64,000 nt of DNA from Dokdonella sp. (GCA_019634795.1 JAHCAR010000002.1:124001-188000), one strand, 5' to 3'. Shown: positions 9,673 to 19,631, numbered from the stretch's first letter. Program-made: numbers and translations. The notes: generated by a model not told the origin, from the letters alone.

Positions 9673-11001
9673 TCAAGCGGTCAATGCATGGTTCCAGCGC
9701 AACTGGCATTTAAGCCGGGTGAACAGCGAGCGTCCCGAATCGCTGAGCCAGAGGTCGCCGACGCCGAGAAGCTCGCCATGGTCGTCGAGAACGATCGGAA
9801 TCCTGCCGCGTTCCCAGGGTGGAATGCCGGCCTCCTGGAACAGATCGCGCAATTCGCGGCGGTGTGTTCCGGCAGCGAGCCGCAGGGCCTCGCCGCCACG
9901 GCGAAAGCGCACGCGCAGGCGCAGGTCGTCCGTCAGTGGCCGGCTTTCTCCGTCCGCGCCGGCGAGGCTCAGGGTGCCGAGCGAAGCCGGCAACTCGAGC
10001 ACGCTGCCGTCCCATTCGTGCTCCCAGTCGGCGGTCGGCACGTGCAGCGGGCGCAGTGCATGCACGAGCGCGCGATAGCGACGCAATTCGGCACCGGGCC
10101 AGCGGATGCACGGCAGCTTGTCCTCGCCGGCTTCGGCCAGTTGGCGGACCAGCTCGGCGACCTGGTACTGATTCGGCTCGGGCAGGTCGATGCTACGCAG
10201 CCAGCGCCGCAAGACCGGGTCGCGCAGGGCTTCGGGCAGCTCCAGCCAGTCGCGATAGCGCAGCGTGTTCGGGTCCAGTCCCTGCACACGCGCCAGGGCA
10301 CGTGCCGATTCGGCCTCGATGAAATCGGCGGCGGCACGCACCCAGCTCGCGCTCTGCACGATGCTGGCATCGGCATCGGGCCAGCGCGCCCGCAGGCGCG
10401 GCAGGATGTCGATGCGAAGAAAGTTGCGGTCGATCAGGGTGTCGGCATTGCTCGGGTCGCTGATCCAGTTCAGCCGCTGCGCATCGGCGTAGCTGCGCAA
10501 CAATGATCGCGAAATGCCGAGCAGCGGCCGCCAGGCGAGGAAATTGCCGAGTCGCCGCAGCGTGCGCATGGCGCCGAGACCCTCGGGACCGGCACCGCGC
10601 AGGAGCTTGAGCAATACCGTTTCTGCCTGGTCGTCGCGATGGTGCGCGAAGGCGACGATTTCGTCGTCCTCGAGCGCGGCCCGCAGGGCGGCAAAGCGGG
10701 CCCGCCGTGCCGCGGCCTCGAGGCCATGGCCGGCACGTTCGACCTCGGTGCGCAGCACGGTCAGGGGCACGTCGCAATCGGCGCAGGTCTGGGCGCAGCG
10801 TGCCGACCACTGCCCGCTGTCGGCGTGCAAGCCGTGATCGACGTGGATGGCGCGCAAGCCACGTGCGCGCGCCTCTGGCAGGCTGCCCAGCAGATGCAGC
10901 AGCACCGAGGAATCGAGGCCGCCGCTCAGGGCCACGGCGATCGGGCCCGGCGGCAGCGAGCCCAGCGCGTTGCGCAAGTGCTCGCGCAGTCGACCGGGCA
11001 T
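9673..11001 (-). CDS. tilS: tRNA(Ile)-lysidine synthetase
   Basis: TilS attaches lysine to C34 of the tRNA-Ile with anticodon CAU, changing both its decoding (AUG to AUA) and its charging. The 442-residue protein has the PP-loop SGGLDSS at residues 26-32, the HVDHGLHADS motif, FAHHRDDQAET for ATP and metal contact, and SDPSNADTLIDRNFLR. The C-terminal TilS domains follow, ending with a GDLWLSDSGR segment. It appears to head a tilS-xseB-ispA transcription unit. In many gammaproteobacteria tilS sits beside accA instead, so this arrangement differs from E. coli. Confidence 0.95.
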   Translation of the reverse strand: MPGRLREHLRNALGSLPPGPIAVALSGGLDSSVLLHLLGSLPEARARGLRAIHVDHGLHADSGQWSARCAQTCADCDVPLTVLRTEVERAGHGLEAAARRARFAALRAALEDDEIVAFAHHRDDQAETVLLKLLRGAGPEGLGAMRTLRRLGNFLAWRPLLGISRSLLRSYADAQRLNWISDPSNADTLIDRNFLRIDILPRLRARWPDADASIVQSASWVRAAADFIEAESARALARVQGLDPNTLRYRDWLELPEALRDPVLRRWLRSIDLPEPNQYQVAELVRQLAEAGEDKLPCIRWPGAELRRYRALVHALRPLHVPTADWEHEWDGSVLELPASLGTLSLAGADGESRPLTDDLRLRVRFRRGGEALRLAAGTHRRELRDLFQEAGIPPWERGRIPIVLDDHGELLGVGDLWLSDSGRSLFTRLKCQLRWNHALTA

Positions 11002-11044
11002 GGCGGGTCTCAGGGCGCCCCGAATCGGCGGCGATTTTGCCGGG

Positions 11045-12079
11045 TCAGTTCCATGAGCAGACGACCTTGCCGCAATGTCCCGATTCCATCAATTCGAAGC
11101 CCTTCTGAAAATCGTCGATCGGAATCTGGTGGGTGAGCACCTTCTGCAGCGGAAATCCGCTGAGCACCATCTGCGTCATCTTGTACCAGGTTTCATACAT
11201 GCGGCGTCCGTAGATGCCCTGCACGGTAAGGCCCTTGAAGATGATCTTGTCCCAGTCGACGCCGGCGCCACGCGGCAGGATGCCGAGCAGGGCGATCTTG
11301 CCGCCGTGGTACATGCACTCGAGCATGTCGTTGAAGGCGCGCGGGTTGCCGCTCATCTCCATGCCGACATCGAACCCCTCGATGTGCAGGTCCTTGACCA
11401 CGTCGAGCAGGGATTGCTTTGAGACGTTGACGACGCGGGTCGCGCCCATGTCGGCGGCGAGCTTGAGGCGGTAGTCATTGACGTCGGTGACGACGACGTT
11501 GCGCGCGCCGACGTGCTTGGCGATGCCGGCGGCGATGATGCCGATCGGGCCGGCGCCGGTGATCAGGACGTCCTCGCCGATCAGGTCGAATTCGAGCGCG
11601 ACATGCGCGGCATTGCCGTAAGGATCGAAGAAGGCGGCCAGCTCGGACGGGATCTGGTCGGGGATCGGCCACAGGTTGGAAGCCGGGACGGCGACGTATT
11701 CGGCGAACGCGCCGGCGCGATTGACGCCGATGCCGACCGTGTGCGGGCACAGATGCTGCTTGCCGGCACGACAGTTGCGGCAGACGCCGCAGACGATGTG
11801 GCCTTCGGCGGAGACGCGCTGGCCGATCTCGTAGCCGCGCACACCGGGCCCGATCTCGACGATGCGGCCGACGAATTCGTGGCCGATCACGAGCCCGGGC
11901 TTGATCGTGCGTTGCGACCACTCGTCCCAGAGGTAGATGTGCAGGTCGGTGCCGCAGATCGCGGTCTTCTCGAGCTTGACGAGGACGTCGTTCGGTCCGA
12001 TCTCGGGCAGCGGCACCTGTTCCATCCAGATGCCCTTGGCCGCTTCTCGCTTGACCAGCGCCTTCATCGTGTTCGACAT
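11045..12079 (-). CDS. tdh: L-threonine 3-dehydrogenase
   Basis: Tdh oxidises L-threonine with NAD+ to 2-amino-3-ketobutyrate, the first step of threonine breakdown to glycine and acetyl-CoA. The 344-residue protein is a zinc-dependent medium-chain dehydrogenase very close to E. coli Tdh (341 residues). It has the catalytic-zinc segments [12 protein letters not shown] and [12 protein letters not shown], the structural-zinc cysteines in [15 protein letters not shown], and the NAD-binding motif [18 protein letters not shown] used the ATG at 12079 (MSNTMKAL); a second ATG four codons later matches the E. coli start. The partner kbl is not in the window. Confidence 0.95.
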   Translation of the reverse strand: MSNTMKALVKREAAKGIWMEQVPLPEIGPNDVLVKLEKTAICGTDLHIYLWDEWSQRTIKPGLVIGHEFVGRIVEIGPGVRGYEIGQRVSAEGHIVCGVCRNCRAGKQHLCPHTVGIGVNRAGAFAEYVAVPASNLWPIPDQIPSELAAFFDPYGNAAHVALEFDLIGEDVLITGAGPIGIIAAGIAKHVGARNVVVTDVNDYRLKLAADMGATRVVNVSKQSLLDVVKDLHIEGFDVGMEMSGNPRAFNDMLECMYHGGKIALLGILPRGAGVDWDKIIFKGLTVQGIYGRRMYETWYKMTQMVLSGFPLQKVLTHQIPIDDFQKGFELMESGHCGKVVCSWN

Positions 12080-12184
12080 GTCCTGATACCTGAAAAACCG
12101 GAGCCGCATTATACGGGTTCGGCGGCGACCCACGGCTGCCCTGGCGGGCGGGTCGTTCAGGCGGCCATCACCTCGGCGGCGTTT

Positions 12185-14224
12185 TCAGGAAACCGGCAGC
12201 TGGCGGGCTTCGACGGCCGGCTCGCCCAGCCGAAGCAGGTCGATGACCGCCTCCTGGGTCATCGAGCGATGGAAGTGGAAGCCCTGCAGGCGATCGCAGC
12301 CGGCCGACTGGAACCAGGCCAGCTGCGCCGCCGTCTCGATGCCTTCGGCGACGACTTCGAGGCCGAGGCTGTGGGCCAGCGACAGCATGGCGCGCACGAT
12401 CGCCGCATCGCGCGGATCGATCAGCACGTCGACGACGAAGCTGTGGTCGATCTTGAGTCCGTCGAAGGGCAGCTGGCGCAGGTGCTTGAGCGAGGAGAAG
12501 CCGGTGCCGAAGTCGTCCAGCATGACGCGAACGCCGAGGTCGCGCAGGCGGTCGATGCTCAATGCCGCATGCTCGGGGTGCCCGAGCGCGATCGATTCGA
12601 TGATTTCGATTTCGAGGCAGGCTGCGGCGAGGCCGGTGCGCTCGAGCAGGGAATGGATCATGTCGGGAAACGAACGGCGCTGGAAGCTGTAGGCCGATAC
12701 GTTGACCGCCACCGTCAGTGCCTCGCGGTCGGGTCGCTGCCACTTGCGCGCGCAGATGCAGGCCTGTTCGAGCACCCAGATGTCGAGCGCCTCGACCAGG
12801 CCGAGTGGCTCGAGCTGGCCGATGAAGGCGTCGGGAGCGAGCAGGCCACGTTGCGGATGCTGCCAGCGCACCAGCGCTTCGAAGCCGCAGATCTCGAGGC
12901 TCCAGCCATCCAGGATCGGCTGGAACTCGAGCACGAATTCATTGCTGACGAAGGCGGTCCGCAACTCGGACTGCAAGGCCAACCGGCTGCGAGCGGCGGC
13001 ATCGAGGTCGGGCGCATAAAATCGATAGCGCATGGCGCCCTCGGCCTGTGCGCGTGCACGCGCCATCTCGGCGCAAGACTGCAGGGCATCAGCGGTGACC
13101 GCATCCTTCGGCGCCAGGGCGACGCCGACGCTGGCCTCGAGGGCAATCTCGCGGCCGTTCCAGAACACCGGCAAGGCCAGTGCGGCAAGCACCTTTTCGG
13201 CGATCCGCTGGGCGATCGTCTCGCTGCCCACGTCGGCGCCGTGCAGGGCGATATGGTCGGCACCCGGTCGCGCCGCGACCATGCCGTTGGCCCGGGCCAC
13301 TTCCTCGATCCGTTCGGCGCTGGTCGCCAGGGCGATATCGACACCGTCCATGCCGGTGGCAACGGCGATGTTGCCGAGGTTGTCGAGGCGCACGAGCAGC
13401 AGGGCGGCCCCGTTCGGGTGCTGCATCTGCTGGCCGAGATGGCCGAGCATCTGCGAGCGGTTGGGCAGACCGGTCAATTGGTCGAACAGGCGCAGGCGTT
13501 CGGCGGCATCGGTTGCGCTTTCGGCGCGGTCGCGTTCGTTCTCGAGCAGCCAGATGACGAGGCCGTAGCCTATGAAGAGCTGGGTGATCAGGCTGAACAC
13601 GTTGGTGAACTTGGCCCAAGGCCAGTTGCTGCCGCCGCTGGCGACCAGGGCGTAGGAGGAAAATACGTGCAGCTGGTCGAAGCCGTACAGGGTCAGGGCG
13701 ACCGCGGTCAGCTGCTGGCCGAGCCGTCCGCGCGGCCAGACCCGGGCGATCGCGATCCCCATGCCGAGCGCGGCCAGTCCGGTGATCAGGTAACGCAGTC
13801 CGACGCGCAGGAAATGCCGTTCCTGGGCGTATTGGGGATCGAATGCGAAGGCCAGGCCGCTGAGAAGTCCGAACAGGCCGGCGAGCATCAGCGCCTGTCC
13901 GATCTGCATCCGCGTCCAGCGCCGGGTCCGCCAGATCGCCATCGTACCCATGATCAGGGCCGCCACCTGGGTGTAGGCGGCAACCAGTGACAGGCAGGAG
14001 AGTCCGAGACGGAAAGGATGCCCGGAAGGCATCGCGCTCATGAGCATCCAGGAAGCGCCCGAAGCGGCAAGATAGACCGACAGCGACAGGAAGCTCACCG
14101 ACCACAGCAGCAGGTGGTCGCGCCGGAACAGGCGAAAATAGTGGGCAAAGACGATCGCCTGGGTCAGGGCGACGAGCGACCCGACGAAATACACCACCAG
14201 GTCGAGGATCGACCAGTCGTTCAT
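12185..14224 (-). CDS. Membrane-bound GGDEF-EAL protein, probable c-di-GMP phosphodiesterase
   Basis: A 679-residue inner-membrane protein. Residues 1 to about 230 hold seven or so hydrophobic segments that form an integral sensor region. A GGDEF domain follows (LFDQLTGLPNRSQMLGHL at its start), but the signature is replaced by PGADH, so cyclase activity is unlikely. The EAL domain has the catalytic motifs FEALVRWQHP (near residue 446), DDFGTGFSSL, KIDHSFV and VVAEGIET, so hydrolysis of c-di-GMP is expected. The degenerate GGDEF may bind GTP and regulate. It is divergent from miaA with a 162-bp gap. An active diguanylate cyclase lies at 59.6-61.4 kb. Confidence 0.88.
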   Translation of the reverse strand: MNDWSILDLVVYFVGSLVALTQAIVFAHYFRLFRRDHLLLWSVSFLSLSVYLAASGASWMLMSAMPSGHPFRLGLSCLSLVAAYTQVAALIMGTMAIWRTRRWTRMQIGQALMLAGLFGLLSGLAFAFDPQYAQERHFLRVGLRYLITGLAALGMGIAIARVWPRGRLGQQLTAVALTLYGFDQLHVFSSYALVASGGSNWPWAKFTNVFSLITQLFIGYGLVIWLLENERDRAESATDAAERLRLFDQLTGLPNRSQMLGHLGQQMQHPNGAALLLVRLDNLGNIAVATGMDGVDIALATSAERIEEVARANGMVAARPGADHIALHGADVGSETIAQRIAEKVLAALALPVFWNGREIALEASVGVALAPKDAVTADALQSCAEMARARAQAEGAMRYRFYAPDLDAAARSRLALQSELRTAFVSNEFVLEFQPILDGWSLEICGFEALVRWQHPQRGLLAPDAFIGQLEPLGLVEALDIWVLEQACICARKWQRPDREALTVAVNVSAYSFQRRSFPDMIHSLLERTGLAAACLEIEIIESIALGHPEHAALSIDRLRDLGVRVMLDDFGTGFSSLKHLRQLPFDGLKIDHSFVVDVLIDPRDAAIVRAMLSLAHSLGLEVVAEGIETAAQLAWFQSAGCDRLQGFHFHRSMTQEAVIDLLRLGEPAVEARQLPVS

Positions 14225-14386
14225 TGAGTAGTGCCCGCCCTTGCGCTCGCAGACGGGTATGTGAGCCTAGTGGAGGCGCATTTGTCAAAGATTTTGCCGC
14301 GAAGTATCGAATGCACCGGTGACTGGCCGTGACGCATCGGCCGGCTGATGCCGCCATGCCTGGGCGGCGTGGACTAGAATCGCCCG

Positions 14387-15331
14387 ATGAATCGCGAAGA
14401 CAGTCGACCGCGCATCATCTTCCTGATGGGGCCGACCGCTTCGGGCAAGACCCGGCTCGCCTGCGCTCTCGCCGCGGAACATCGGTTTGACCTGGTCAGC
14501 GTCGATTCGGCCCTGGTTTATCGCGGCATGGATATCGGCACGGCCAAGCCCGATGCGCGGGAACTGGCCGAACACCCGCACCGGCTGATCGACATCCGCG
14601 ATCCCGACCAGCCCTATTCGGCGGCCGACTTCCGCGACGATGCGCTCGCGGCGATCGGCGAGATCGTCGCGGCCGGACGGGTACCCCTGCTGGTCGGCGG
14701 AACCGGCCTCTACTTCCGCGCGCTGGAGCGCGGGCTGTCTCCGTTGCCGCAGGCCGATGCGGTTCTGCGCAACGACCTCGCGGAGGAGGCCGCCCGTCTC
14801 GGCAAGGCGCACATGCACGAGCGCCTGGCCCGTCTCGATCCGGTCACGGCGGCGCGACTCGACCGCAATGACAGTCAGCGCGTGCAGCGCGCGCTCGAGG
14901 TCATCGCGCTGAGTGGCAAGCCGCTCTCGATCCAGCACGGCGAGGTTCGGTCCCGATTGCCGTATCGGGTACTCAAGCTGGCCCTGCTGCCGCGCGATCG
15001 GGCGCCGCTGCATGCGCGCATCGCGGCCCGCTTCGACGCCATGCTCGAGGTCGGACTGGTCGACGAACTGCGCAGATTGCGTGGCCTGGCGAGTGTCTCG
15101 GCGGACCTTCCATCGATGCGCGCGGTCGGTTACCGGCAGGGCTGGGCCTACCTCGACGGCAGGATCGGGCTCGAGCAGTTCCGGCTCGATGCCATCCACG
15201 CGACCCGGCAGCTGGCCAAGCGCCAGATCACCTGGCTGCGCTCCGAACTCGATGCGCGCCTGCTCGACCCCGACGCGGCGGAGGCCCCTGATCGACTTGA
15301 AAGGGCGGTGCGGGACTTTCTCGGCAGCTGA
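14387..15331 (+). CDS. miaA: tRNA dimethylallyltransferase MiaA
   Basis: MiaA transfers the dimethylallyl group to N6 of A37 in tRNAs that read codons starting with U. The 314-residue protein opens with the P-loop FLMGPTASGKTRLAC, then SVDSALVYRGMDIGTAKP, GGTGLYFRALERG, and, near the C-terminus, YRQGWAYLDG and RQLAKRQITWLR, all family signatures. It heads the miaA-hfq-hflX-hflK-hflC cluster that is conserved in gammaproteobacteria. mutL and amiB, which precede it in E. coli, are absent; a divergent GGDEF-EAL gene occupies that side. A 162-bp gap before hfq carries a structured element. Confidence 0.96.
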   Translation: MNREDSRPRIIFLMGPTASGKTRLACALAAEHRFDLVSVDSALVYRGMDIGTAKPDARELAEHPHRLIDIRDPDQPYSAADFRDDALAAIGEIVAAGRVPLLVGGTGLYFRALERGLSPLPQADAVLRNDLAEEAARLGKAHMHERLARLDPVTAARLDRNDSQRVQRALEVIALSGKPLSIQHGEVRSRLPYRVLKLALLPRDRAPLHARIAARFDAMLEVGLVDELRRLRGLASVSADLPSMRAVGYRQGWAYLDGRIGLEQFRLDAIHATRQLAKRQITWLRSELDARLLDPDAAEAPDRLERAVRDFLGS

Positions 15332-15751
<420 letters not shown>

Positions 15752-15756
15752 ACGAA

Positions 15757-17097
15757 CTGTTCGATCGATCAAAAAAAGGCGAACGTGCCCTGCTGTTGCA
15801 GGCGCAGCCGCCCGGGCAGCACGATCCGGCGCTGCTCGAGGAATTCGCGGAACTCGCGCGCTCGGCAGGCGCCGGCGTGGTCGGTACGCTCAATGCGCGA
15901 CTCGACAAGCCCAATCCGCGCTATTTCGTCGGCACCGGCAAGGCCGAGGAGCTGAAGGCGCAGAAGCAGGCGCTCGACGCCGACCTGATCCTGGTCAACC
16001 ACACGCTGAGTCCGGTCCAGGAACGCAACCTCGAGAAGTTCACCGAGTGCCGGGTGGTCGACCGCACCGGCCTGATTCTCGACATCTTCGCCCAGCGGGC
16101 ACGCTCGCATGAGGGCAAGTTGCAGGTCGAACTGGCCCAGCTGAAGCACCTTTCGACGCGCCTGGTCCGTGGCTGGACCCATCTCGAACGCCAGCGCGGC
16201 GGTGCGATCGGTCTGCGTGGTCCTGGCGAGACCCAGCTCGAAATCGACCGCCGCTTGCTCGGTGCCCGCGTCAAGCAGTTGCAGAAGCGCCTCGACAAGG
16301 TCGAAGTGCAGCGCGCCCAGGCGCGCCGTTCGCGTGAACGCAGCGCGCTGCCGCTGGTAGCCCTGGTCGGCTACACGAATGCCGGCAAGTCGACCCTGTT
16401 CAACGCGATGACCGGAGCCGGCGTCTATGCCGCCGACCAGCTCTTCGCCACGCTCGACCCGACCTTGCGGCGCATCGACGGACTCGAGTGCGGGCCGATC
16501 GTGCTTGCCGATACCGTGGGCTTCATCCGCGACCTGCCGCACGACCTCGTCGCCGCCTTCCGTTCGACCCTGGCCGAGGCGCGCGAAGCGGATCTGCTCC
16601 TGCATGTCATCGATGCCTCGGACCCCGAGCGCGATACGCGCGTCGCCGACGTCGAGCGCGTGCTCGCCGAGATCGGCGCCGCCGACCTGCCCCAGGTGCT
16701 GGTCTACAACAAGATCGACCGCTTGCAGTCCGATGTGCCGCGGACCGAGCACTTCGAACGCGACGGACCCCTGCGGGCCTGGGTCTCGGCCCGTGACGGC
16801 ATCGGCATCGAATCCCTGCTCGAAGCGGTCGGCCAGGCCCTGGCCAGCGAGCGCGTGCACCGGACCCTGCAGGTGCCGGCCAGCTCGGGACGCCTGCGCG
16901 CGAGGCTGCACGAACTCGGCATGGTGGCGTCCGAACAGGCCGACGAAAGCGGCTGGCGCATCGAGATCGACGCACCGCGTTCGCTGATCGAACCATTGTT
17001 CGGCATGCCCGGTGGCCAGGGCGCATGGTTGAAAGGCGCCTTGCTTGCCCCGACTGAAGGGGCTACCTACAATCATCCGGAAGATTCGCATCCTTGA
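15757..17097 (+). CDS. hflX: Ribosome-associated GTPase HflX
   Basis: HflX is a GTPase that binds the 50S subunit, splits stalled ribosomes after stress and can rescue them. The G-domain shows GYTNAGKSTLFN (G1), DTVGFIRDLP (G3) and NKID (G4), preceded by the HflX-specific domain with RTGLILDIFAQRA and RGPGETQLEIDRR. The conserved family N-terminus (FDRSKKGERALLLQA) is present, but no ATG, GTG or TTG precedes it in frame. The likely start is the CTG at 15757, 5 bp after the hfq stop, giving 446 residues. A TTG at 15796 is the first standard start and would remove this conserved part. Confidence 0.93.
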   Translation: MFDRSKKGERALLLQAQPPGQHDPALLEEFAELARSAGAGVVGTLNARLDKPNPRYFVGTGKAEELKAQKQALDADLILVNHTLSPVQERNLEKFTECRVVDRTGLILDIFAQRARSHEGKLQVELAQLKHLSTRLVRGWTHLERQRGGAIGLRGPGETQLEIDRRLLGARVKQLQKRLDKVEVQRAQARRSRERSALPLVALVGYTNAGKSTLFNAMTGAGVYAADQLFATLDPTLRRIDGLECGPIVLADTVGFIRDLPHDLVAAFRSTLAEAREADLLLHVIDASDPERDTRVADVERVLAEIGAADLPQVLVYNKIDRLQSDVPRTEHFERDGPLRAWVSARDGIGIESLLEAVGQALASERVHRTLQVPASSGRLRARLHELGMVASEQADESGWRIEIDAPRSLIEPLFGMPGGQGAWLKGALLAPTEGATYNHPEDSHP

Positions 17098-17230
17098 AGC
17101 GCCCCCGCGGCAGTCCCGTCGCGGCTATCCTTCGGCAAGGCGCTTGGCATCAGCTCTCCGTCCCCGGCGCATGGTTCCCCCCGGAATTGGCGATCGAGTG
17201 GCGCGGCAGGGTCCACACAGGAATGGCTCA

Positions 17231-18358
17231 ATGGCTTGGAATGAACCCGGTAGCGGCAAACAGCGCGATCCATGGAAAGACAATGGGGGCGGTGGAAAGA
17301 ACGATCTCGACGACGCCATCCAGCGCATCAAGGACACCTTCGGACGGCTGTTCGGCGGTGGTGGTGGCGGTGCCTCGGGTGGCGACCGCGGCCGCAACGG
17401 AGGCGTCCTGCTCGCGATCATCGGCCTGCTGATTGCCTGGGTCCTGTTCGACTCCTGGGTCCAGGTGAACGCCGGCAAGGAAGCGGTCGTGCTGCGCTTC
17501 GGCCAGTATGCGCGAACCATGCCGCCGGGCTTCAACCTGAAGTGGCCGCGCCCGATCGAGAGCGCCACCGAGGTCAACGTTCAGGAAGTGCGCAATATCT
17601 CGGATACCGTGCGCATGCTGACGCGGGACGAAAACATCGTCCAGGTCGAGTTCAACGTCCAGTACGAAGTCGCCGATTCGACCCTGTTCCTGTATGCAAC
17701 CCGCGATCCGGATCAGACCCTCAAGCAGGCCGCCGAAAGCGCCGTGCGCGAGGTCATCGGCACCAGCAAGCTCGATGCGATCATGCCGGACCAGCGGGTC
17801 GAGCCGCTCGAGGGCGAAAAGCCGGTCGCCAATCCGAGTGCAGAACTGGCTCAGCAGGCGAAGAAAGTGCTCCAGCAGACCCTCGAGCGCTACCACGCCG
17901 GCTTGCAGGTCAATGACCTCAACTTCCAGAACGTGCGGCCGCCACAGGAAGTGAAGGATTCCTTCGACGACGCGATCAGCGCCCGCGAGGACCGCCAGCG
18001 GGCGAGCAACATCGCCGATGCCTATGCCAAGCGGGTCGTTCCCGAGGCACGCGGCGAAGCGGCACGCATCCTTGCCGAGGCGCAAGGCTACAAGGCCGAG
18101 CGTATCGCCAGGGCCGAGGGCGACGCGCAGCGCTTCGACCTGATCGCCAGCCAGTACCGGGCGGCCCCGGAAGTGACGCGCAAGCGGCTTTATATCGAGA
18201 CCATGCAGCAGGTCGTCAGCGGCACGCCCAAGGTCATCGACTTCACCGGGGGCAAGAACCTGTTGCAGATCCCGGTGCCTGCGGCCGGCTCAGCGCCGCC
18301 GGCCGCCGACGCTGCGGCAGCCATGAGCGCTGCCGAATCCGACAAGGGAGGCCACTGA
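17231..18358 (+). CDS. hflK: FtsH modulator HflK
   Basis: HflK and HflC form a large membrane cage around the FtsH protease on the periplasmic side and regulate its access to substrates. The 375-residue protein has a glycine-rich cytoplasmic N-terminus (FGRLFGGGGGG), one membrane segment at about residues 58-78 (GGVLLAIIGLLIAWVLF), then a SPFH/band-7 domain beginning at EAVVLRFGQY and a long helical region. An AGGAA ribosome site precedes the ATG at 17231. It follows hflX by 133 bp, and hflC begins 1 bp after its stop, so hflK and hflC are translated together. Confidence 0.95.
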   Translation: MAWNEPGSGKQRDPWKDNGGGGKNDLDDAIQRIKDTFGRLFGGGGGGASGGDRGRNGGVLLAIIGLLIAWVLFDSWVQVNAGKEAVVLRFGQYARTMPPGFNLKWPRPIESATEVNVQEVRNISDTVRMLTRDENIVQVEFNVQYEVADSTLFLYATRDPDQTLKQAAESAVREVIGTSKLDAIMPDQRVEPLEGEKPVANPSAELAQQAKKVLQQTLERYHAGLQVNDLNFQNVRPPQEVKDSFDDAISAREDRQRASNIADAYAKRVVPEARGEAARILAEAQGYKAERIARAEGDAQRFDLIASQYRAAPEVTRKRLYIETMQQVVSGTPKVIDFTGGKNLLQIPVPAAGSAPPAADAAAAMSAAESDKGGH

Positions 18359-18359
18359 C

Positions 18360-19220
18360 ATGCGCCCGATCGTGAGCATCCTCATCGCCGGCGTGATCCT
18401 GCTGGCAATCAATTGCGTGTTCATCGTGCGCGAAGGGCAGACCGGCATCCTCCTGCAGTTCGGACGCATCGTCGAATCGGGTTACAAGCCCGGCCTGCAT
18501 TTCAAGATTCCGCTGATGCAGCAGGCGCTGCGTTTCGACAGCCGCCTGCAGACCCTCGATGCGGCCGCCGAACGCTACCTGACCTCGGAGAAGAAGGACG
18601 TCAACGTCGACTTCGTGGTCAAGTGGAAGATCTCCGATCCGACCCGCTTCTATACCGCCGTGGCCGGCGACCAGGATCGTGCCCAGCAGCGACTCGCGCC
18701 GACGGTCAAGGACGGCATGCGCACGGCGATCAACTCGCGCACGCTCAAGGATGTCGTATCGAGCGCGCGCTCGGACCTGACCGATACCCTGGTCGAGAAT
18801 GCCAACCTGAAGACGCGCAATCTCGGCATCGAGATCATCGACGTGCGCATCAAGCGGGTCGATCTGCCGGAAGCCAGTTCGGTATTGCGCTCGGTTTACG
18901 AACGCATGCGCTCGGAGCGCAAGCAGGTCGCCGACGCGCTGCGTGCGGAAGGCAACGAGGCGGCCGAACGGATCCGTTCGGATGCCGATCGCCAGGTCCA
19001 GATCATCAAGGCCGAGGCCTATCGCGAGGCCCAGACCGGGCGCGGCGAGGGCGATGCGAAGGCCGCCGAGATCTATGCCTCGGCTTATGGCAAGGACGCG
19101 GAGTTCTATGCGTTCTATCGCAGCCTCGAGGCCTACCGTGAAGCCTTCCAGGCCGACAACGGCGTGCTCGTCCTCGATCCGAAATCCGAGTTCCTGCGCT
19201 ACCTGCAAGACAGCAAGTAG
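18360..19220 (+). CDS. hflC: FtsH modulator HflC
   Basis: HflC is the second SPFH subunit of the HflKC cage that surrounds FtsH. The 286-residue protein has one N-terminal membrane segment (IVSILIAGVILLAINCVFIV), the band-7 domain starting at VREGQTGILLQFGRIV, and a C-terminal helical stalk rich in Ala, Glu and Arg (EAYREAQTGRGEGDAKAAEI) that is typical of HflC. Its start lies immediately after the hflK stop. The yjeT-like DUF2065 gene follows after 7 bp, and purA comes after that, the same order as in E. coli. Confidence 0.95.
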   Translation: MRPIVSILIAGVILLAINCVFIVREGQTGILLQFGRIVESGYKPGLHFKIPLMQQALRFDSRLQTLDAAAERYLTSEKKDVNVDFVVKWKISDPTRFYTAVAGDQDRAQQRLAPTVKDGMRTAINSRTLKDVVSSARSDLTDTLVENANLKTRNLGIEIIDVRIKRVDLPEASSVLRSVYERMRSERKQVADALRAEGNEAAERIRSDADRQVQIIKAEAYREAQTGRGEGDAKAAEIYASAYGKDAEFYAFYRSLEAYREAFQADNGVLVLDPKSEFLRYLQDSK

Positions 19221-19227
19221 GCACGGC

Positions 19228-19413
19228 ATGCCGGTCGAGCTCGTTTCGGCGCTGTGCCTGGTCGTGGTCATCGAGGGGCTGTTCCTGTTCGCCGCCCCCG
19301 GCGCCTGGAAACGCATGGCCGAGCGCATCCAGCAGATCGACGAGCGCACCCTGCGCATCGTCGGTGGAATCATGATGGGCTGCGGCCTGGTGGCCTTGAG
19401 GTTGGTGCATTAG
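19228..19413 (+). CDS. DUF2065 (YjeT-like) small membrane protein
   Basis: A 61-residue protein with two hydrophobic helices (LVSALCLVVVIEGLFLFAAP and IVGGIMMGCGLVALRLV) separated by a short charged loop (MAERIQQIDERTLR). This is the DUF2065/YjeT family, which is found between hflC and purA in many gammaproteobacteria. Its function is unknown, and inner-membrane location is predicted from the helices. It starts 7 bp after hflC and is clearly part of the operon. Confidence 0.88.
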   Translation: MPVELVSALCLVVVIEGLFLFAAPGAWKRMAERIQQIDERTLRIVGGIMMGCGLVALRLVH

Positions 19414-19417
19414 GAGA

Positions 19418-19511
19418 CGGGAATGGGGAATGGGGAATGGGGAATCGGCAACAGCAGGAGCGGCTTTGGAATCTGCTTGAACCATTCCCTATTCTCCATT
19501 CTCAATTCCCG
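19418..19511. repeat. GGGAATGGGGAAT tandem/inverted repeat
   Basis: Four head-to-tail copies of GGGAATG (19419-19448) face an imperfect inverted set (ATTCCC, ATTCTCC, ATTCTC, ATTCCC) at 19483-19511, so the segment can fold into one hairpin. I associate this pattern with dispersed repeats in Xanthomonadaceae genomes. A related but solo copy (GGGATTGGGGATT) lies after purA. Confidence 0.6.
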
Positions 19512-19519
19512 CTCCATCC

Positions 19520-19600
19520 ACATCGCCCCAATACGGGGTCCGCAAACGAACAAGAGAACATCATGGGTAATTCGGTAGTAATTCTGGGTGCGCAGTGGGG
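19520..19600 (+). repeat. Direct repeat copy 1: duplicated purA leader and start
   Basis: These 81 bp are identical to 19719-19799. They contain the purA leader, its ribosome region (CAAGAGAACATC) and its first 13 codons. The upstream copy is followed by unrelated sequence. Confidence 0.9.
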
Positions 19601-19631
19601 GCGATCCGGGAGCTTTTGCCTGATGCGTTGA
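19563..19631 (+). pseudogene. Truncated purA start (22 codons)
   Basis: The duplicated purA start reads the first 13 residues of PurA ([13 protein letters not shown]), then nine unrelated codons from the inserted element to a TGA at 19629-19631. It keeps the same ribosome region as real purA, so it may be translated as a short leader peptide. I treat it as a fragment created by the duplication. Confidence 0.7.
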
